Shown here: positions 26,639 through 34,206 of the stretch, one piece after another
Layout: each line of letters opens with the position of its first letter
How positions within the stretch are numbered: the stretch's first letter is position 1
NCBI RefSeq assembly: GCF_009712225.1
Contig: NZ_WASP01000006.1
Coordinates: forward strand, 878,826-942,825
Origin: Desulfovibrio sp.
Lineage (GTDB): Bacteria; Desulfobacterota; Desulfovibrionia; Desulfovibrionales; Desulfovibrionaceae
Reading direction: 5' to 3'
DNA: 64,000 nt
The notes under the pieces: generated by a model
What the model was told of the DNA's origin: nothing
The model's input: the letters and a program-made list of their open reading frames with translations, nothing else
Database searches by the model: none
Made by a program: the position numbers and the translations under genes

Positions 26639-27142
26639 ATGGATACAGTTACGTTCAAAGGCAATGTCATGCATCTCGAAGGCTCCCAGCCTGCCGTAGG
26701 CGGCAAGGCTCCCGATTTTACGCTGACCGCCAACGACATGAGCCCCCGCAGCCTGAAAGACTACGCGGGCAAGGTGCTGGTGCTGGTATGCGTTCCTTCG
26801 CTCGATACCCCCGTATGCGACATGGAAGTGCGCCGCTTCAATACAGAAGCCGCCGCCCAGTCCGACAAGGTACGCATTGTGGCCGTAAGCCGTGACCTGC
26901 CCTTTGCCCAGGCCCGCTGGTGCGGCGCTGCTGGCGTAACCGCTGTTGAAACCCTTTCTGACTATCGCACCGCCTCGTTTGCCAAAACCTATGGCATTCT
27001 GATCAAGGAACTGGATCTGCTGGCCCGCAGCATCTTTGTGGTCGGCCCCGATGGCACTCTGGCCTACAGCCAGATGGTGACCGAAGTGACCCACGAACCG
27101 GACTACGCAGCCGCCCTTGAAGCCGTAAAAAAGCTGGTCTAG
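26639..27142 (+). CDS. tpx: Thiol peroxidase Tpx
   Basis: This 167-residue atypical 2-Cys peroxiredoxin has the peroxidatic cysteine in PSLDTPVCDMEVRRF (about residue 60) and the resolving cysteine in ARWCGAAG (about 94), the Tpx spacing. It reduces hydrogen peroxide and alkyl hydroperoxides using thioredoxin, in the cytoplasm or periplasm depending on the species; no signal peptide is seen here. AAGGAG lies six bases before the ATG. A promoter and a Fur-like box lie just upstream and a strong terminator just after, so it is a single-gene transcription unit. Such peroxidases help anaerobes survive oxygen exposure. Confidence 0.96.
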   Translation: MDTVTFKGNVMHLEGSQPAVGGKAPDFTLTANDMSPRSLKDYAGKVLVLVCVPSLDTPVCDMEVRRFNTEAAAQSDKVRIVAVSRDLPFAQARWCGAAGVTAVETLSDYRTASFAKTYGILIKELDLLARSIFVVGPDGTLAYSQMVTEVTHEPDYAAALEAVKKLV

Positions 27143-27162
27143 TGCATTAAAGCCCCGCACGC

Positions 27163-27203
27163 AAAACCGCCTTCCCCGAAAAAACGGAGAAGGCGGTTTT
27201 TTT
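27163..27203 (+). terminator. Terminator of tpx
   Basis: AAAACCGCCTTC pairs with GAAGGCGGTTTT around a 14-base loop and runs into seven T. It lies between convergent genes and may also serve the zinc-transporter operon from the other side. Confidence 0.9.
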
Positions 27204-27244
27204 ATTTTATTGCTGCCACGCTGGTGCAGCCTGCGGCTTTAGCG

Positions 27245-28108
27245 CTACCCGCGCCTGTGCTCCCGCGCCTGCACTGCCAGCAGGCTCAGTGCAAACCAGC
27301 AGCAGGCCACAAGAATGATAGTGGCCCCGCTGGCCGTGGCAAGCCATTCCTGAGCCGAAAGCGCAAGCCCCACAAAGGCGGAAGAAGTGCCCACCAAAAG
27401 TGCCCACCAGAACATGCCCCCGGCAGACCGCGCAAAATTGCGGGCCGTAGCGGCAGGCACGATCAGCATGGCAGTAACCAGCAGCACGCCCACCGCCCAG
27501 ACAGAAAACATCACCACCAGGGCCAGCAGGCCCGCAAAGGCGTACTGCCACAGGGCCACGCGCACGCCGTGCACCCGGGCCATCACAGGGTTGAGGGCAA
27601 TGTACATCAGTCTGTTGTAACCAACCACCTGAAACACCAGCAGGGCAACAAACAGCAGGGCCAAAAAGCCGATCTCGCCATCAGTTATGGTGAGAATATC
27701 ACCGTACAAAAAACGCTGCATGTCCCTGCCCACGCCCTCGGCGCGGCTCACCACCGCAAGCCCGAAAGCCACAACGGCAGAAAAAACAATGCCGATGACC
27801 GTATCGGACGAAAGATCACTTTTGCGTCGCACGGCCATGATGGCAAGCCCCACCAGTATGCCAAACAGGGGCATGGCAAGGCGCGGCGGCACGGCCAGTA
27901 TGAGCCCCAGAGCCACACCGGCGAAGGCCGAGTGCCCGATGGCGTCTGAAAAAAAGGCCATACGAAAGTTGATAACCTCAACACCCAGCACAGAGGCCAT
28001 GGGAGCCAGCAGCAGCAATCCCAGCAGGGCCTGCTGCATAAAGCGCATTTGCAGGCAGTCGAGCGGAATCAGGGAGATGAGCGCATACACGGGTGCGAGA
28101 TCAGGCAC
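27245..28108 (-). CDS. znuB: Zinc/manganese-type ABC transporter permease (ZnuB-like)
   Basis: This 287-residue inner-membrane protein has about eight hydrophobic helices. The family hallmark FFSDAIGHSAFAGVALG lies in the first third and matches ABC-3 permeases. The start is taken as GTG 28108, preceded by GGGAGG and overlapping the ATPase stop by eight bases; there is no better ATG nearby. It forms the channel for a divalent metal, probably zinc because the binding protein has a His-rich loop. The C-terminus (EHRRG) is short and basic. Manganese cannot be excluded. Confidence 0.9.
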   Translation of the reverse strand: MPDLAPVYALISLIPLDCLQMRFMQQALLGLLLLAPMASVLGVEVINFRMAFFSDAIGHSAFAGVALGLILAVPPRLAMPLFGILVGLAIMAVRRKSDLSSDTVIGIVFSAVVAFGLAVVSRAEGVGRDMQRFLYGDILTITDGEIGFLALLFVALLVFQVVGYNRLMYIALNPVMARVHGVRVALWQYAFAGLLALVVMFSVWAVGVLLVTAMLIVPAATARNFARSAGGMFWWALLVGTSSAFVGLALSAQEWLATASGATIILVACCWFALSLLAVQAREHRRG

Positions 28109-29027
28109 GGGAACCTCCCTGACCAGTTGCAGCGCCGTCGCTGCGGCCAGCCTGCTGACGAGCTTTACGCGCAGCACTGCGGGCAGCTTCGCGCCGTTCA
28201 ATGGATGCATAATTGGGGAGCAGCCCTTCCGCTTCGCTCACTACGCCGCACTGCGGGCAGCCGGGGTCTTCGGGGTCGCACTGGTCGGGGTACAGGTGAA
28301 TGGGCACGCCAAAAAGCTCCATGAGGGTGGACGAAATCAGGGTTGCGCGGGGCGCGCCCATGGCGCACACAGTCCTGTTGAGGCAGATCACATGGGTGGC
28401 GTAGTGCGCCACAAGAGGCAGGTTGTGGCTAACCATAATCTGCGTAAAGCCCCTCTCGCGGCGGGCTTCGTCCAGCAGTTCCCAAAACAGTCTCTCGCCG
28501 CGCACATCAACGCCAGCAGCGGGTTCGTCCAGCACCAGCAGCTCCGGGTTGCGGCCAAGGGCAGCAGCCAGCAGCACGCGCCGCAATTCGCCGCCAGAAA
28601 GGTCACCCATACGGCTCTGCTCCAGATGCTCTGCCTTGACCATCTCCAGCAGCTGCCGGCCCTCTACGCGCGCAAAGGGCCGCAATCCCAGCCACAAGGG
28701 CTGCCGCTGGCTGCTCAGGGCCATAAATTCGCCCACGCGCAGGGGCAGGCTGCGATCCATGCTCAGATGTTGCGGCACGTAGGCCACGCGTGGCTGATGC
28801 GCACTGCCGGTAAATTCGATGCGACCCGTAAACGGCAATTCGCCGATAAGGCACAGCAGCAGAGTGGTTTTGCCTGCACCGTTGGGGCCCACAATAACCG
28901 TGCTGCCGCCAGCCGGGGCAGTGGCGCAGATGCCTTCAAGAATACGGTTGCCCCCTCGGCTGAGGCAAACATTCTCAAAGCAGACCGAGGGGGCAGAAAG
29001 GGTATTATTTGGCAAAGTATTTCTCAA
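28101..29027 (-). CDS. znuC: Zinc/manganese-type ABC transporter ATPase (ZnuC-like)
   Basis: This 308-residue ABC ATPase has Walker A GPNGAGKTT, Q-loop YVPQHL, signature LSGGELRR, Walker B LLVLDEPAA and H-loop VSHNL. It energises metal import through the adjacent permease. Beyond residue ~240 it carries a tail with three cysteines (QCDPEDPGCPQCG) and a basic end, which could sense or bind the metal. The start is uncertain: TTG 29027 overlaps the preceding gene by 23 bases, and TTG 29015 is an alternative. The gene order is binding protein, ATPase, permease. Confidence 0.92.
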   Translation of the reverse strand: MRNTLPNNTLSAPSVCFENVCLSRGGNRILEGICATAPAGGSTVIVGPNGAGKTTLLLCLIGELPFTGRIEFTGSAHQPRVAYVPQHLSMDRSLPLRVGEFMALSSQRQPLWLGLRPFARVEGRQLLEMVKAEHLEQSRMGDLSGGELRRVLLAAALGRNPELLVLDEPAAGVDVRGERLFWELLDEARRERGFTQIMVSHNLPLVAHYATHVICLNRTVCAMGAPRATLISSTLMELFGVPIHLYPDQCDPEDPGCPQCGVVSEAEGLLPNYASIERREAARSAARKARQQAGRSDGAATGQGGSRA

Positions 29028-30054
29028 GAATATCGCAGTTTCTGGTCATGACGGTTTCGTAATGGTCGAGCGGCGCGCTGGCAGCCCCGGAGGCCAGCGA
29101 ATCAAGCTGCACTGCAGGCACCCCCGTTTCAGCCGAAAGGGCCCGCACGGGCTTGTCCGAGTATTGCGGTTCGCCAATGAGCACAACAGGCTTTGAATCC
29201 TTGATTTTTTTAACAAGATCGAGCAGCCGCGCGGCAGAGGGCTGGGCCTCTTCGTCTTCCTGAATCACATCCACAAGATTCAGACCGGCATCACGCACAA
29301 GGTAGGCCATGCCGTCGTGCAGGGCCACCACATTTTTGTTGGCGGCATTGGCCCCCACAGCGGCCAGACGCTTGCCCAGGGCTTCAAGCTTTGCGGCATA
29401 GGCTTCCGCAGTTTCGGGGCAATTTTTTGCAGCAAGAGGCTCGGCGGCGGCAAGTTCACGCCCAATGTTACGGGCCATTATGGCCGCCTGTATGGGGCTG
29501 GCAAAGGCGTGCGGGTTTACGCCGCCGTGGTCGTGCCCATGCTCATTACCATGTCCGTGGCCGTGTTCAGCTTCATGCCCCTTTGCCGCAGCAGCCGGGG
29601 CATGGTCGTCCTTGTGGGCAGCTTCGGCATTGCCGTGTGCGGCGTGCTGGCCTTCATCGTGATCTTCAGCAATGGCGTTTACGCCCTTGCTGCTGTCGAC
29701 AACCGTAATCTTGCCAGCGGCGGCAAGCGGTTTTTCCAGAAAAGCCTCAAGCCCCAGCCCGTTGATGACCACAATGCGGGCTTTGGCAAGTTTTTGCATG
29801 TCCTTGGGTGTAAGGGCGTAATCGTGAGGGCAGCCGGTCTGGGCGGGAATAAGCAGGTCTACCTGCACATCTGGGCTCGACTGTGTGACTGCGCGGGTTA
29901 TGAGATAAACCGGATAGGTCGTGGCAAGAACGCGCACCCTGGGCTCGGCGGCGGCAACATTTGCAACCGCAAAAAAGGTTGCCAGCAGGGTGCAGGCAAG
30001 CAGAAGGGCATACTGTTTGCCCTTGCAGAACAATGCAGAAATACAGTTGCTCAT
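29005..30054 (-). CDS. znuA: Zinc/manganese-type ABC transporter substrate-binding protein (ZnuA-like)
   Basis: This 349-residue periplasmic protein has a signal peptide (hydrophobic LLLACTLLATFFAVANVAAA followed by AEPRV). It has cluster A-I features: TTYPVYL, a ligand region GCPHDYALTP and later VNPHAF and HDGMAYL. Between about residues 120 and 170 lies a loop very rich in His, Asp and Glu (GHGHGNEHGHDHGG), the zinc-chaperoning loop of ZnuA-type proteins. ATG 30054 follows CAGGAGTC; the longer start at 30090 would extend past the signal peptide. A promoter with perfect TTGACA and a palindrome lie upstream, suggesting metal-dependent control. Confidence 0.93.
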   Translation of the reverse strand: MSNCISALFCKGKQYALLLACTLLATFFAVANVAAAEPRVRVLATTYPVYLITRAVTQSSPDVQVDLLIPAQTGCPHDYALTPKDMQKLAKARIVVINGLGLEAFLEKPLAAAGKITVVDSSKGVNAIAEDHDEGQHAAHGNAEAAHKDDHAPAAAAKGHEAEHGHGHGNEHGHDHGGVNPHAFASPIQAAIMARNIGRELAAAEPLAAKNCPETAEAYAAKLEALGKRLAAVGANAANKNVVALHDGMAYLVRDAGLNLVDVIQEDEEAQPSAARLLDLVKKIKDSKPVVLIGEPQYSDKPVRALSAETGVPAVQLDSLASGAASAPLDHYETVMTRNCDILEKYFAK

Positions 30055-30086
30055 AACATTGACTCCTGTTTCTGATGCAGCAGTCC

Positions 30087-30115
30087 CCAATAAGACCCGT
30101 TAGCAGGCGTGTCAA
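30087..30115 (-). promoter_or_regulatory. Promoter of the zinc-transporter operon
   Basis: On the minus strand TTGACA (30115-30110) and TATTGG (30092-30087) are 17 bases apart, about 33 bases before the znuA start. Confidence 0.5.
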
Positions 30116-30125
30116 GGCTGGCCGT

Positions 30126-30140
30126 TTTTGTCTGACAAAA
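30126..30140. promoter_or_regulatory. Perfect 7-1-7 inverted repeat, candidate operator
   Basis: TTTTGTC, one base, GACAAAA is a perfect palindrome ten bases upstream of the -35 of the zinc operon, immediately after the pirin stop. The 7-1-7 layout is that of Fur-family operators (Zur, Fur, PerR), though the sequence is not a classic Zur box. Confidence 0.4.
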
Positions 30141-30141
30141 G

Positions 30142-30999
30142 CTATTTGCGCGGTGAAACCCAGTTCTTGATGAATCTGCCCTCTTCAATATCAAAATATG
30201 CCTGCATGAGTTCTTCATCAGTATTCATGACAATGGGGCCGCCCCAGGCCACGGGCTCGTGCAATGGAGCACCGGAAACAAGCACAAAGCGGCATTCAGT
30301 ATCGCCGCCTTCAAAGGCCACGGAGTCTCCATCACCCAGCAGGTAGGCATGACGCAGCAGAATGGGCTCGCTGCTATCAGGCAGAACACAGTCGCCCTCA
30401 TACACATAGACAAAAACCGTGTGCGCGGGGTCTGTCTCTACCTGCCAGCGCGCGCCAGGCTTGAGGCGCACGTCGAGAAAACGCACATCCACATAATCGC
30501 CCTGGGCTGCGCCATTCACGCCATTGTACCTGCCCGCCACCACGGCCACAGAGGCGCCGTCTTCCGTCACATGCGGAATCATGGGAGCGGTGATATCACG
30601 ATATTTTGGATCGACCATCTTGTGTTTTGCAGGCAGATTGATCCACAGCTGCAAGCCCAGCATGCGCGGCGAGGCCAGCGGCATTTCCTGGTGCAGAATG
30701 CCGCCGCCGGCGGTCATCCACTGGCAGTCGCCATCGCCTATCACTCCCTGGTTGCCAAGGCTGTCCTTGTGCTCGATGGCCCCATTCACCAGATAGGTAA
30801 AGGTTTCAATGCCCCGGTGCGGATGCGTGGGAAAGCCCTTGGTGTAATCGTCGGGATTCAGCGAATCAAAGGCATCAAGCATGAGAAAGGGGTCAAAGGT
30901 CTTGACCGTGGGCGAACCCAGCACGCGCACAAGTCGCACGCCTGCGCCATCAACTGTTGGTCTGCCGGTAACGTCCTGAACGACGGTTCGCAAAGGCAT
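30142..30999 (-). CDS. Pirin-family bicupin protein
   Basis: This 285-residue protein has the pirin N-terminal cupin: FDPFLMLDAF, then the iron-binding GFPTHPHRGIETFTY with GAIEHKDS, and later TAGGGILHQEM. A C-terminal pirin domain follows (AHTVFVYVYEGDC, CRFVLVSGAPLHEPVAWGGP). Pirins are non-haem iron proteins. Some act as quercetinases, others as redox-dependent cofactors; no specific role can be assigned. GGGAGGT precedes ATG 30999; the upstream ATG at 31104 is not used because the family starts at this point. It is encoded upstream of the zinc importer on the same strand. Confidence 0.92.
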   Translation of the reverse strand: MPLRTVVQDVTGRPTVDGAGVRLVRVLGSPTVKTFDPFLMLDAFDSLNPDDYTKGFPTHPHRGIETFTYLVNGAIEHKDSLGNQGVIGDGDCQWMTAGGGILHQEMPLASPRMLGLQLWINLPAKHKMVDPKYRDITAPMIPHVTEDGASVAVVAGRYNGVNGAAQGDYVDVRFLDVRLKPGARWQVETDPAHTVFVYVYEGDCVLPDSSEPILLRHAYLLGDGDSVAFEGGDTECRFVLVSGAPLHEPVAWGGPIVMNTDEELMQAYFDIEEGRFIKNWVSPRK

Positions 31000-31127
31000 T
31001 GTGACCTCCCAAAAATGCGCTGCACTGCCTGAACCGCAGTGCAACCCGCTTGATTTTTTCGCAGTGCGTCGTATGCTGCCAACCTGTTGTACGCCAAGGC
31101 GCACACCCGAGCAGCACAGGAGAAAAC

Positions 31128-32012
31128 GTGCATAAAATACTTTTCAGCCTTGCGCTGCTTGCCCTTTGCGCCTGCCCCATCATCACGCCTGCCCTGGCTG
31201 ATACGCCATCAGACGCCAACCCCGGTGACCGGCAGCAGGCTGCTCAGCCGCAAAAAGAAGCCGGACAGCGCAACAATACAACACCAGATAATCAGCAAAC
31301 GGACAATGCGCAAGCGGTTGCCCCCGATGCAGACGTGCAGCAGCCAGCCCAGCAGCAGAATTCTGCCAGCAGTGACAACGGTTCTGCGTCAGAGGCCACA
31401 CCTGGCGACCCGCAAAACCAGCCCCCCGCAGAAGCCCTGCATACCCTGCCGCCCCTGCGCGAACTTGTTACCTCGCCTTTTGGCAACCGGCGCATGCCCG
31501 GCTGGCTCAGCAGGCGTGGTTTGGTCATGCGCGACCATGCGGGTGTTGATATCCGCGCCAGAATGGGCTGGCCCGTCACGGCTTTCAAACCCGGCAAGGT
31601 GGTTCGGGCAGGCGATAACGGAGCCATGGGCATTTCTGTTGATATCAAACAGGATGACGGCATGACAGCCCGCTACGGGCACATGTCGAAAACCCTTGCA
31701 AAAAGCGGTCAACGCGTTGAAGCTGGCGAACCCGTGGGTCTTGTGGGCTGCACCGGCAGAACAACCGGCGCGCATCTGCATTTTGGCCTGCTTGATGCCA
31801 CTGGCAAGGCCATTGACCCGCTGGCCTACCTGCATTCGGCAGACGAAGTACTGCAGCCCGATCCCGCTGATATTCCGCAGGTTCTTGAGGCACAATCGTG
31901 CGGGCCAGTGCAGCGCGGCCCCAATGGGCACCCTGTGCGCCTTGGCGAAATGCTGAAAAAAATGGATAGCTACACGCCGCCGCCCATTCCCACCTGGAAC
32001 GAGCGCCGCTAA
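31128..32012 (+). CDS. Secreted M23-family peptidase (LytM-like)
   Basis: The 294-residue protein begins at GTG 31128 behind AGGAG. It has a signal peptide (ILFSLALLALCACPIITPALA) and a low-complexity Gln/Pro/Asn/Ala linker to about residue 100. A LytM/M23 domain follows with the zinc ligands: HAGVD, the substrate-side GHM, and HLHFG. All ligands are present, so it should be an active peptidoglycan endopeptidase in the periplasm. The C-terminal ~60 residues (DPADIPQV to the end) are outside the domain. It is divergent from pirin, with 128 bases between starts. Confidence 0.9.
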   Translation: MHKILFSLALLALCACPIITPALADTPSDANPGDRQQAAQPQKEAGQRNNTTPDNQQTDNAQAVAPDADVQQPAQQQNSASSDNGSASEATPGDPQNQPPAEALHTLPPLRELVTSPFGNRRMPGWLSRRGLVMRDHAGVDIRARMGWPVTAFKPGKVVRAGDNGAMGISVDIKQDDGMTARYGHMSKTLAKSGQRVEAGEPVGLVGCTGRTTGAHLHFGLLDATGKAIDPLAYLHSADEVLQPDPADIPQVLEAQSCGPVQRGPNGHPVRLGEMLKKMDSYTPPPIPTWNERR

Positions 32013-32019
32013 CACGGGG

Positions 32020-32361
32020 CTAGCGTATTTTCTGGTTCTTTTGCGCCGCACCTGAGCCAGATCCAGCAAACTTTTTTGCCGCCGCTGGCCACAGGGCCGC
32101 AACCAGTACAATCTGCCCCACCACAAGCACTGGGTCACGGTCAAAAAGCCCCGCACCCACAACCATGACCGCCCCCAGCAGGGCCCAGAGCCCATGCGGG
32201 CCTGCACGGTAAACACCCAGTGCCTGCAGGGCCACACCCAGCCCCAGCAGCACGGCAAAAATCAGGGCCGAAGCCCCCTGCCCTTCAAGATATATGAGCG
32301 TGCCGGGCGACGCGGGCAGGGTATCTGCCTGCGCCGCCACGGCAAGAGCAAATAGCGTCAA
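32020..32361 (-). CDS. Small membrane protein of unknown function
   Basis: A 113-residue protein if the TTG at 32361 is used, seven bases past the prmA stop; no better start fits. It starts with a hydrophobic, possibly signal-like segment ending AVAAQADT. Three more hydrophobic stretches follow (ALIFAVLLGLGVALQALGVY, LWALLGAVMVVGAGL, VLVVGQIVLVAALW) and a Lys/Gln-rich tail. No family is recognised. Placement right behind prmA implies cotranscription. Start and even the reality of the gene are moderately certain. Confidence 0.5.
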   Translation of the reverse strand: MTLFALAVAAQADTLPASPGTLIYLEGQGASALIFAVLLGLGVALQALGVYRAGPHGLWALLGAVMVVGAGLFDRDPVLVVGQIVLVAALWPAAAKKFAGSGSGAAQKNQKIR

Positions 32362-32368
32362 GCAGCAC

Positions 32369-33217
32369 CTATTCCCAGACCAGCGCGCACCACTCGCCGT
32401 CGATAACGCGGCGGGGCTTGGGCAGGCACTGGGCCATGTAGGCTTCCTCAACACTGTCGGCCTGAATTTCAAGCAGACCAGAGAGCACAAGGCACGCGCC
32501 GGGCTTGCAGGCCCACACAATGCGCTGTGAAAGGTCGATAAGCGGGCGGGCCAGAATATTTGCCAGCACCAGATCATAGGTACGGCCTTCAAGGGCATCT
32601 ATGCTGCCAAGACCGACCTCAAAGCCCTCAATGCCGTTGATGCCACGGTTTTCAATGGCATTTTCAACGGCCAGCATGTCGATGTCATAGCCCTCGCCAG
32701 TGAGGCCGCTCTTGCAGCAGGCAATGCCCAGCACGCCAGAGCCCGTACCAAGATCGAGAAAATGCTGACCAGCCTTGACGCGGCCCTTTTCCACAAGCTC
32801 GCTCAGCACGGTCAGGCACAGGGCGGTGGTGGCGTGGTGACCCGTGCCAAAGGCACTTTTGGGCTCGATAACAATCTTTTCCCGCCCGGGAAAGTCAGGG
32901 CTGTCGGCCAGCCACGGGGGCAGCACCACAAAGCGGTTGCCGCAGGAAACGGGCGTAAAAAACTGCCGCCACGCCGCCAGCCAGTCCTGGTCCTCAAGGG
33001 TGGTCAGCGTGTATTCCGCAGCGGGAATATGCGCCTGCAGATCGCTTTGCAGGTTGTTGATAAATTCGGGGTTTTCGCAATGCACGCGAAAGCGGGTTTC
33101 GCCCGTGGGCAGGGTTTCTTCTTCCCAGCCAAAGGGCACGCCCAGGGTCAACAGGCCGGTGGCGCGGTCTGCGTCTTCTTCGGCCACAACCAGTTCAAGA
33201 CGAAAAATATTCTTCAT
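32369..33217 (-). CDS. prmA: Ribosomal protein L11 methyltransferase PrmA
   Basis: This 282-residue enzyme has a divergent N-terminal substrate-binding domain and a SAM domain. Motifs are FGTGHHATT, FLDLGTGSGVLGIA, GYDIDMLAVENA and the NILARPL motif that stands for the catalytic NxxxxPL region. It trimethylates L11 at several lysines in the cytoplasm. GAGAGGATT precedes ATG 33217. The N-terminal domain is shorter and less conserved than in E. coli, as is common in this group. A small membrane protein gene follows on the same strand. Confidence 0.93.
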   Translation of the reverse strand: MKNIFRLELVVAEEDADRATGLLTLGVPFGWEEETLPTGETRFRVHCENPEFINNLQSDLQAHIPAAEYTLTTLEDQDWLAAWRQFFTPVSCGNRFVVLPPWLADSPDFPGREKIVIEPKSAFGTGHHATTALCLTVLSELVEKGRVKAGQHFLDLGTGSGVLGIACCKSGLTGEGYDIDMLAVENAIENRGINGIEGFEVGLGSIDALEGRTYDLVLANILARPLIDLSQRIVWACKPGACLVLSGLLEIQADSVEEAYMAQCLPKPRRVIDGEWCALVWE

Positions 33218-33429
33218 AATCCTCTCGCTCAGTGTTTGCGGTGGGGCCACAGGCACGCCAACCGACCTGCGAAGCATGCCAGACTTCGCTGGCTGGGTCG
33301 AGTCCCCCACGCTCTGGCTGTAAGGGCGCTTGAAACATATCAATTTAATAAGGATTGCCATATACCTTAAATGCGGGTATAGTGACAAACTTATCAATGC
33401 CTTTGTATTCCCCATTGCAAGGAACATCC

Positions 33430-34206
33430 ATGTCTGACCTTCAAAGCCCGCCCCAGGCCGCCCCGGAATCCGGGCCGCAACTTTCCGCTGCGCACGCCGC
33501 AGAACTTGAAAGCCTGCTTGAACGCATCCGCGCCGATTTTGAGGTGGATTTCGAACCGCTGCATGTGGACGAAAATCCCCTTGAGGTGCTCTCCATACAG
33601 AACATGAGCGCGCATCTGGACAAACTGCTGCAACGCAAGGCCATCCACGATCCGCTCAAAGACCTGCCCCTGTGGGCAAAGCTGTGGCCCGGCTCGTTTG
33701 TGCTTGGCCGCCTGCTGCGCAAATATGAGCCGCAGGGCAAAACCCTGCTGGAACTTGGCGCGGGCTGCGGCGCACTCAGCCTTGTGGCCGCGCGTTACGG
33801 CTTTGAGCGCGTGGTGCTGAGTGATGTGGTTGAGCAGGCCCTGCGCTTTGCCCGGGCCAACGTGCTGCGCAACGGTCTGGGTGACCAGATCGAGGTTACC
33901 CATGTGGACGTGACCGCGCCGGGTCGCGACCCCCGCTTTGCCAGCGGCTTTGACATTATCGCCGCCTCTGAAATTCTGTATCTCGACGACCTGCACCGCC
34001 CCCTGGTCAAGTTTGTGGATCGCCACATGGCCCCCGGCGGCAAGGCATTTTTCTGCACCGATGTGGCCCGCGCCAAACCCCATTTTGGCAAGCTTGCAGC
34101 CAAGACCTTCAAGATTACCGAAGGCCGCATCGGTGTAAAATCGCAGGACGAAAACGGCGAGGAACAACGCCGTCTGTACAGCATTCTGATTCTGGAGCGG
34201 CCATGA
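33430..34206 (+). CDS. Class I methyltransferase (Methyltransf_16-like)
   Basis: This 258-residue protein has an N-terminal ~100-residue region of helices and strands. It includes FEVDFEPLHVDENPLEVL and WAKLWPGSFVLGRLL, the latter typical of the Nnt1/METTL21-like group. The SAM motif LLELGAGCGALSLVAA and VVLSDVVEQALR follow, then IIAASEILYLDD. It may methylate a protein lysine. Its ATGA overlap with the YcaO gene implies the two act in one pathway, perhaps in modifying the same protein. AAGGAACATCC precedes the ATG. Confidence 0.75.
   Translation: MSDLQSPPQAAPESGPQLSAAHAAELESLLERIRADFEVDFEPLHVDENPLEVLSIQNMSAHLDKLLQRKAIHDPLKDLPLWAKLWPGSFVLGRLLRKYEPQGKTLLELGAGCGALSLVAARYGFERVVLSDVVEQALRFARANVLRNGLGDQIEVTHVDVTAPGRDPRFASGFDIIAASEILYLDDLHRPLVKFVDRHMAPGGKAFFCTDVARAKPHFGKLAAKTFKITEGRIGVKSQDENGEEQRRLYSILILERP

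Noticed and set aside
27687-29051. 454-codon plus-strand frame across the znuB/znuC genes
   Set aside because: It crosses two conserved minus-strand genes and shows no domain.
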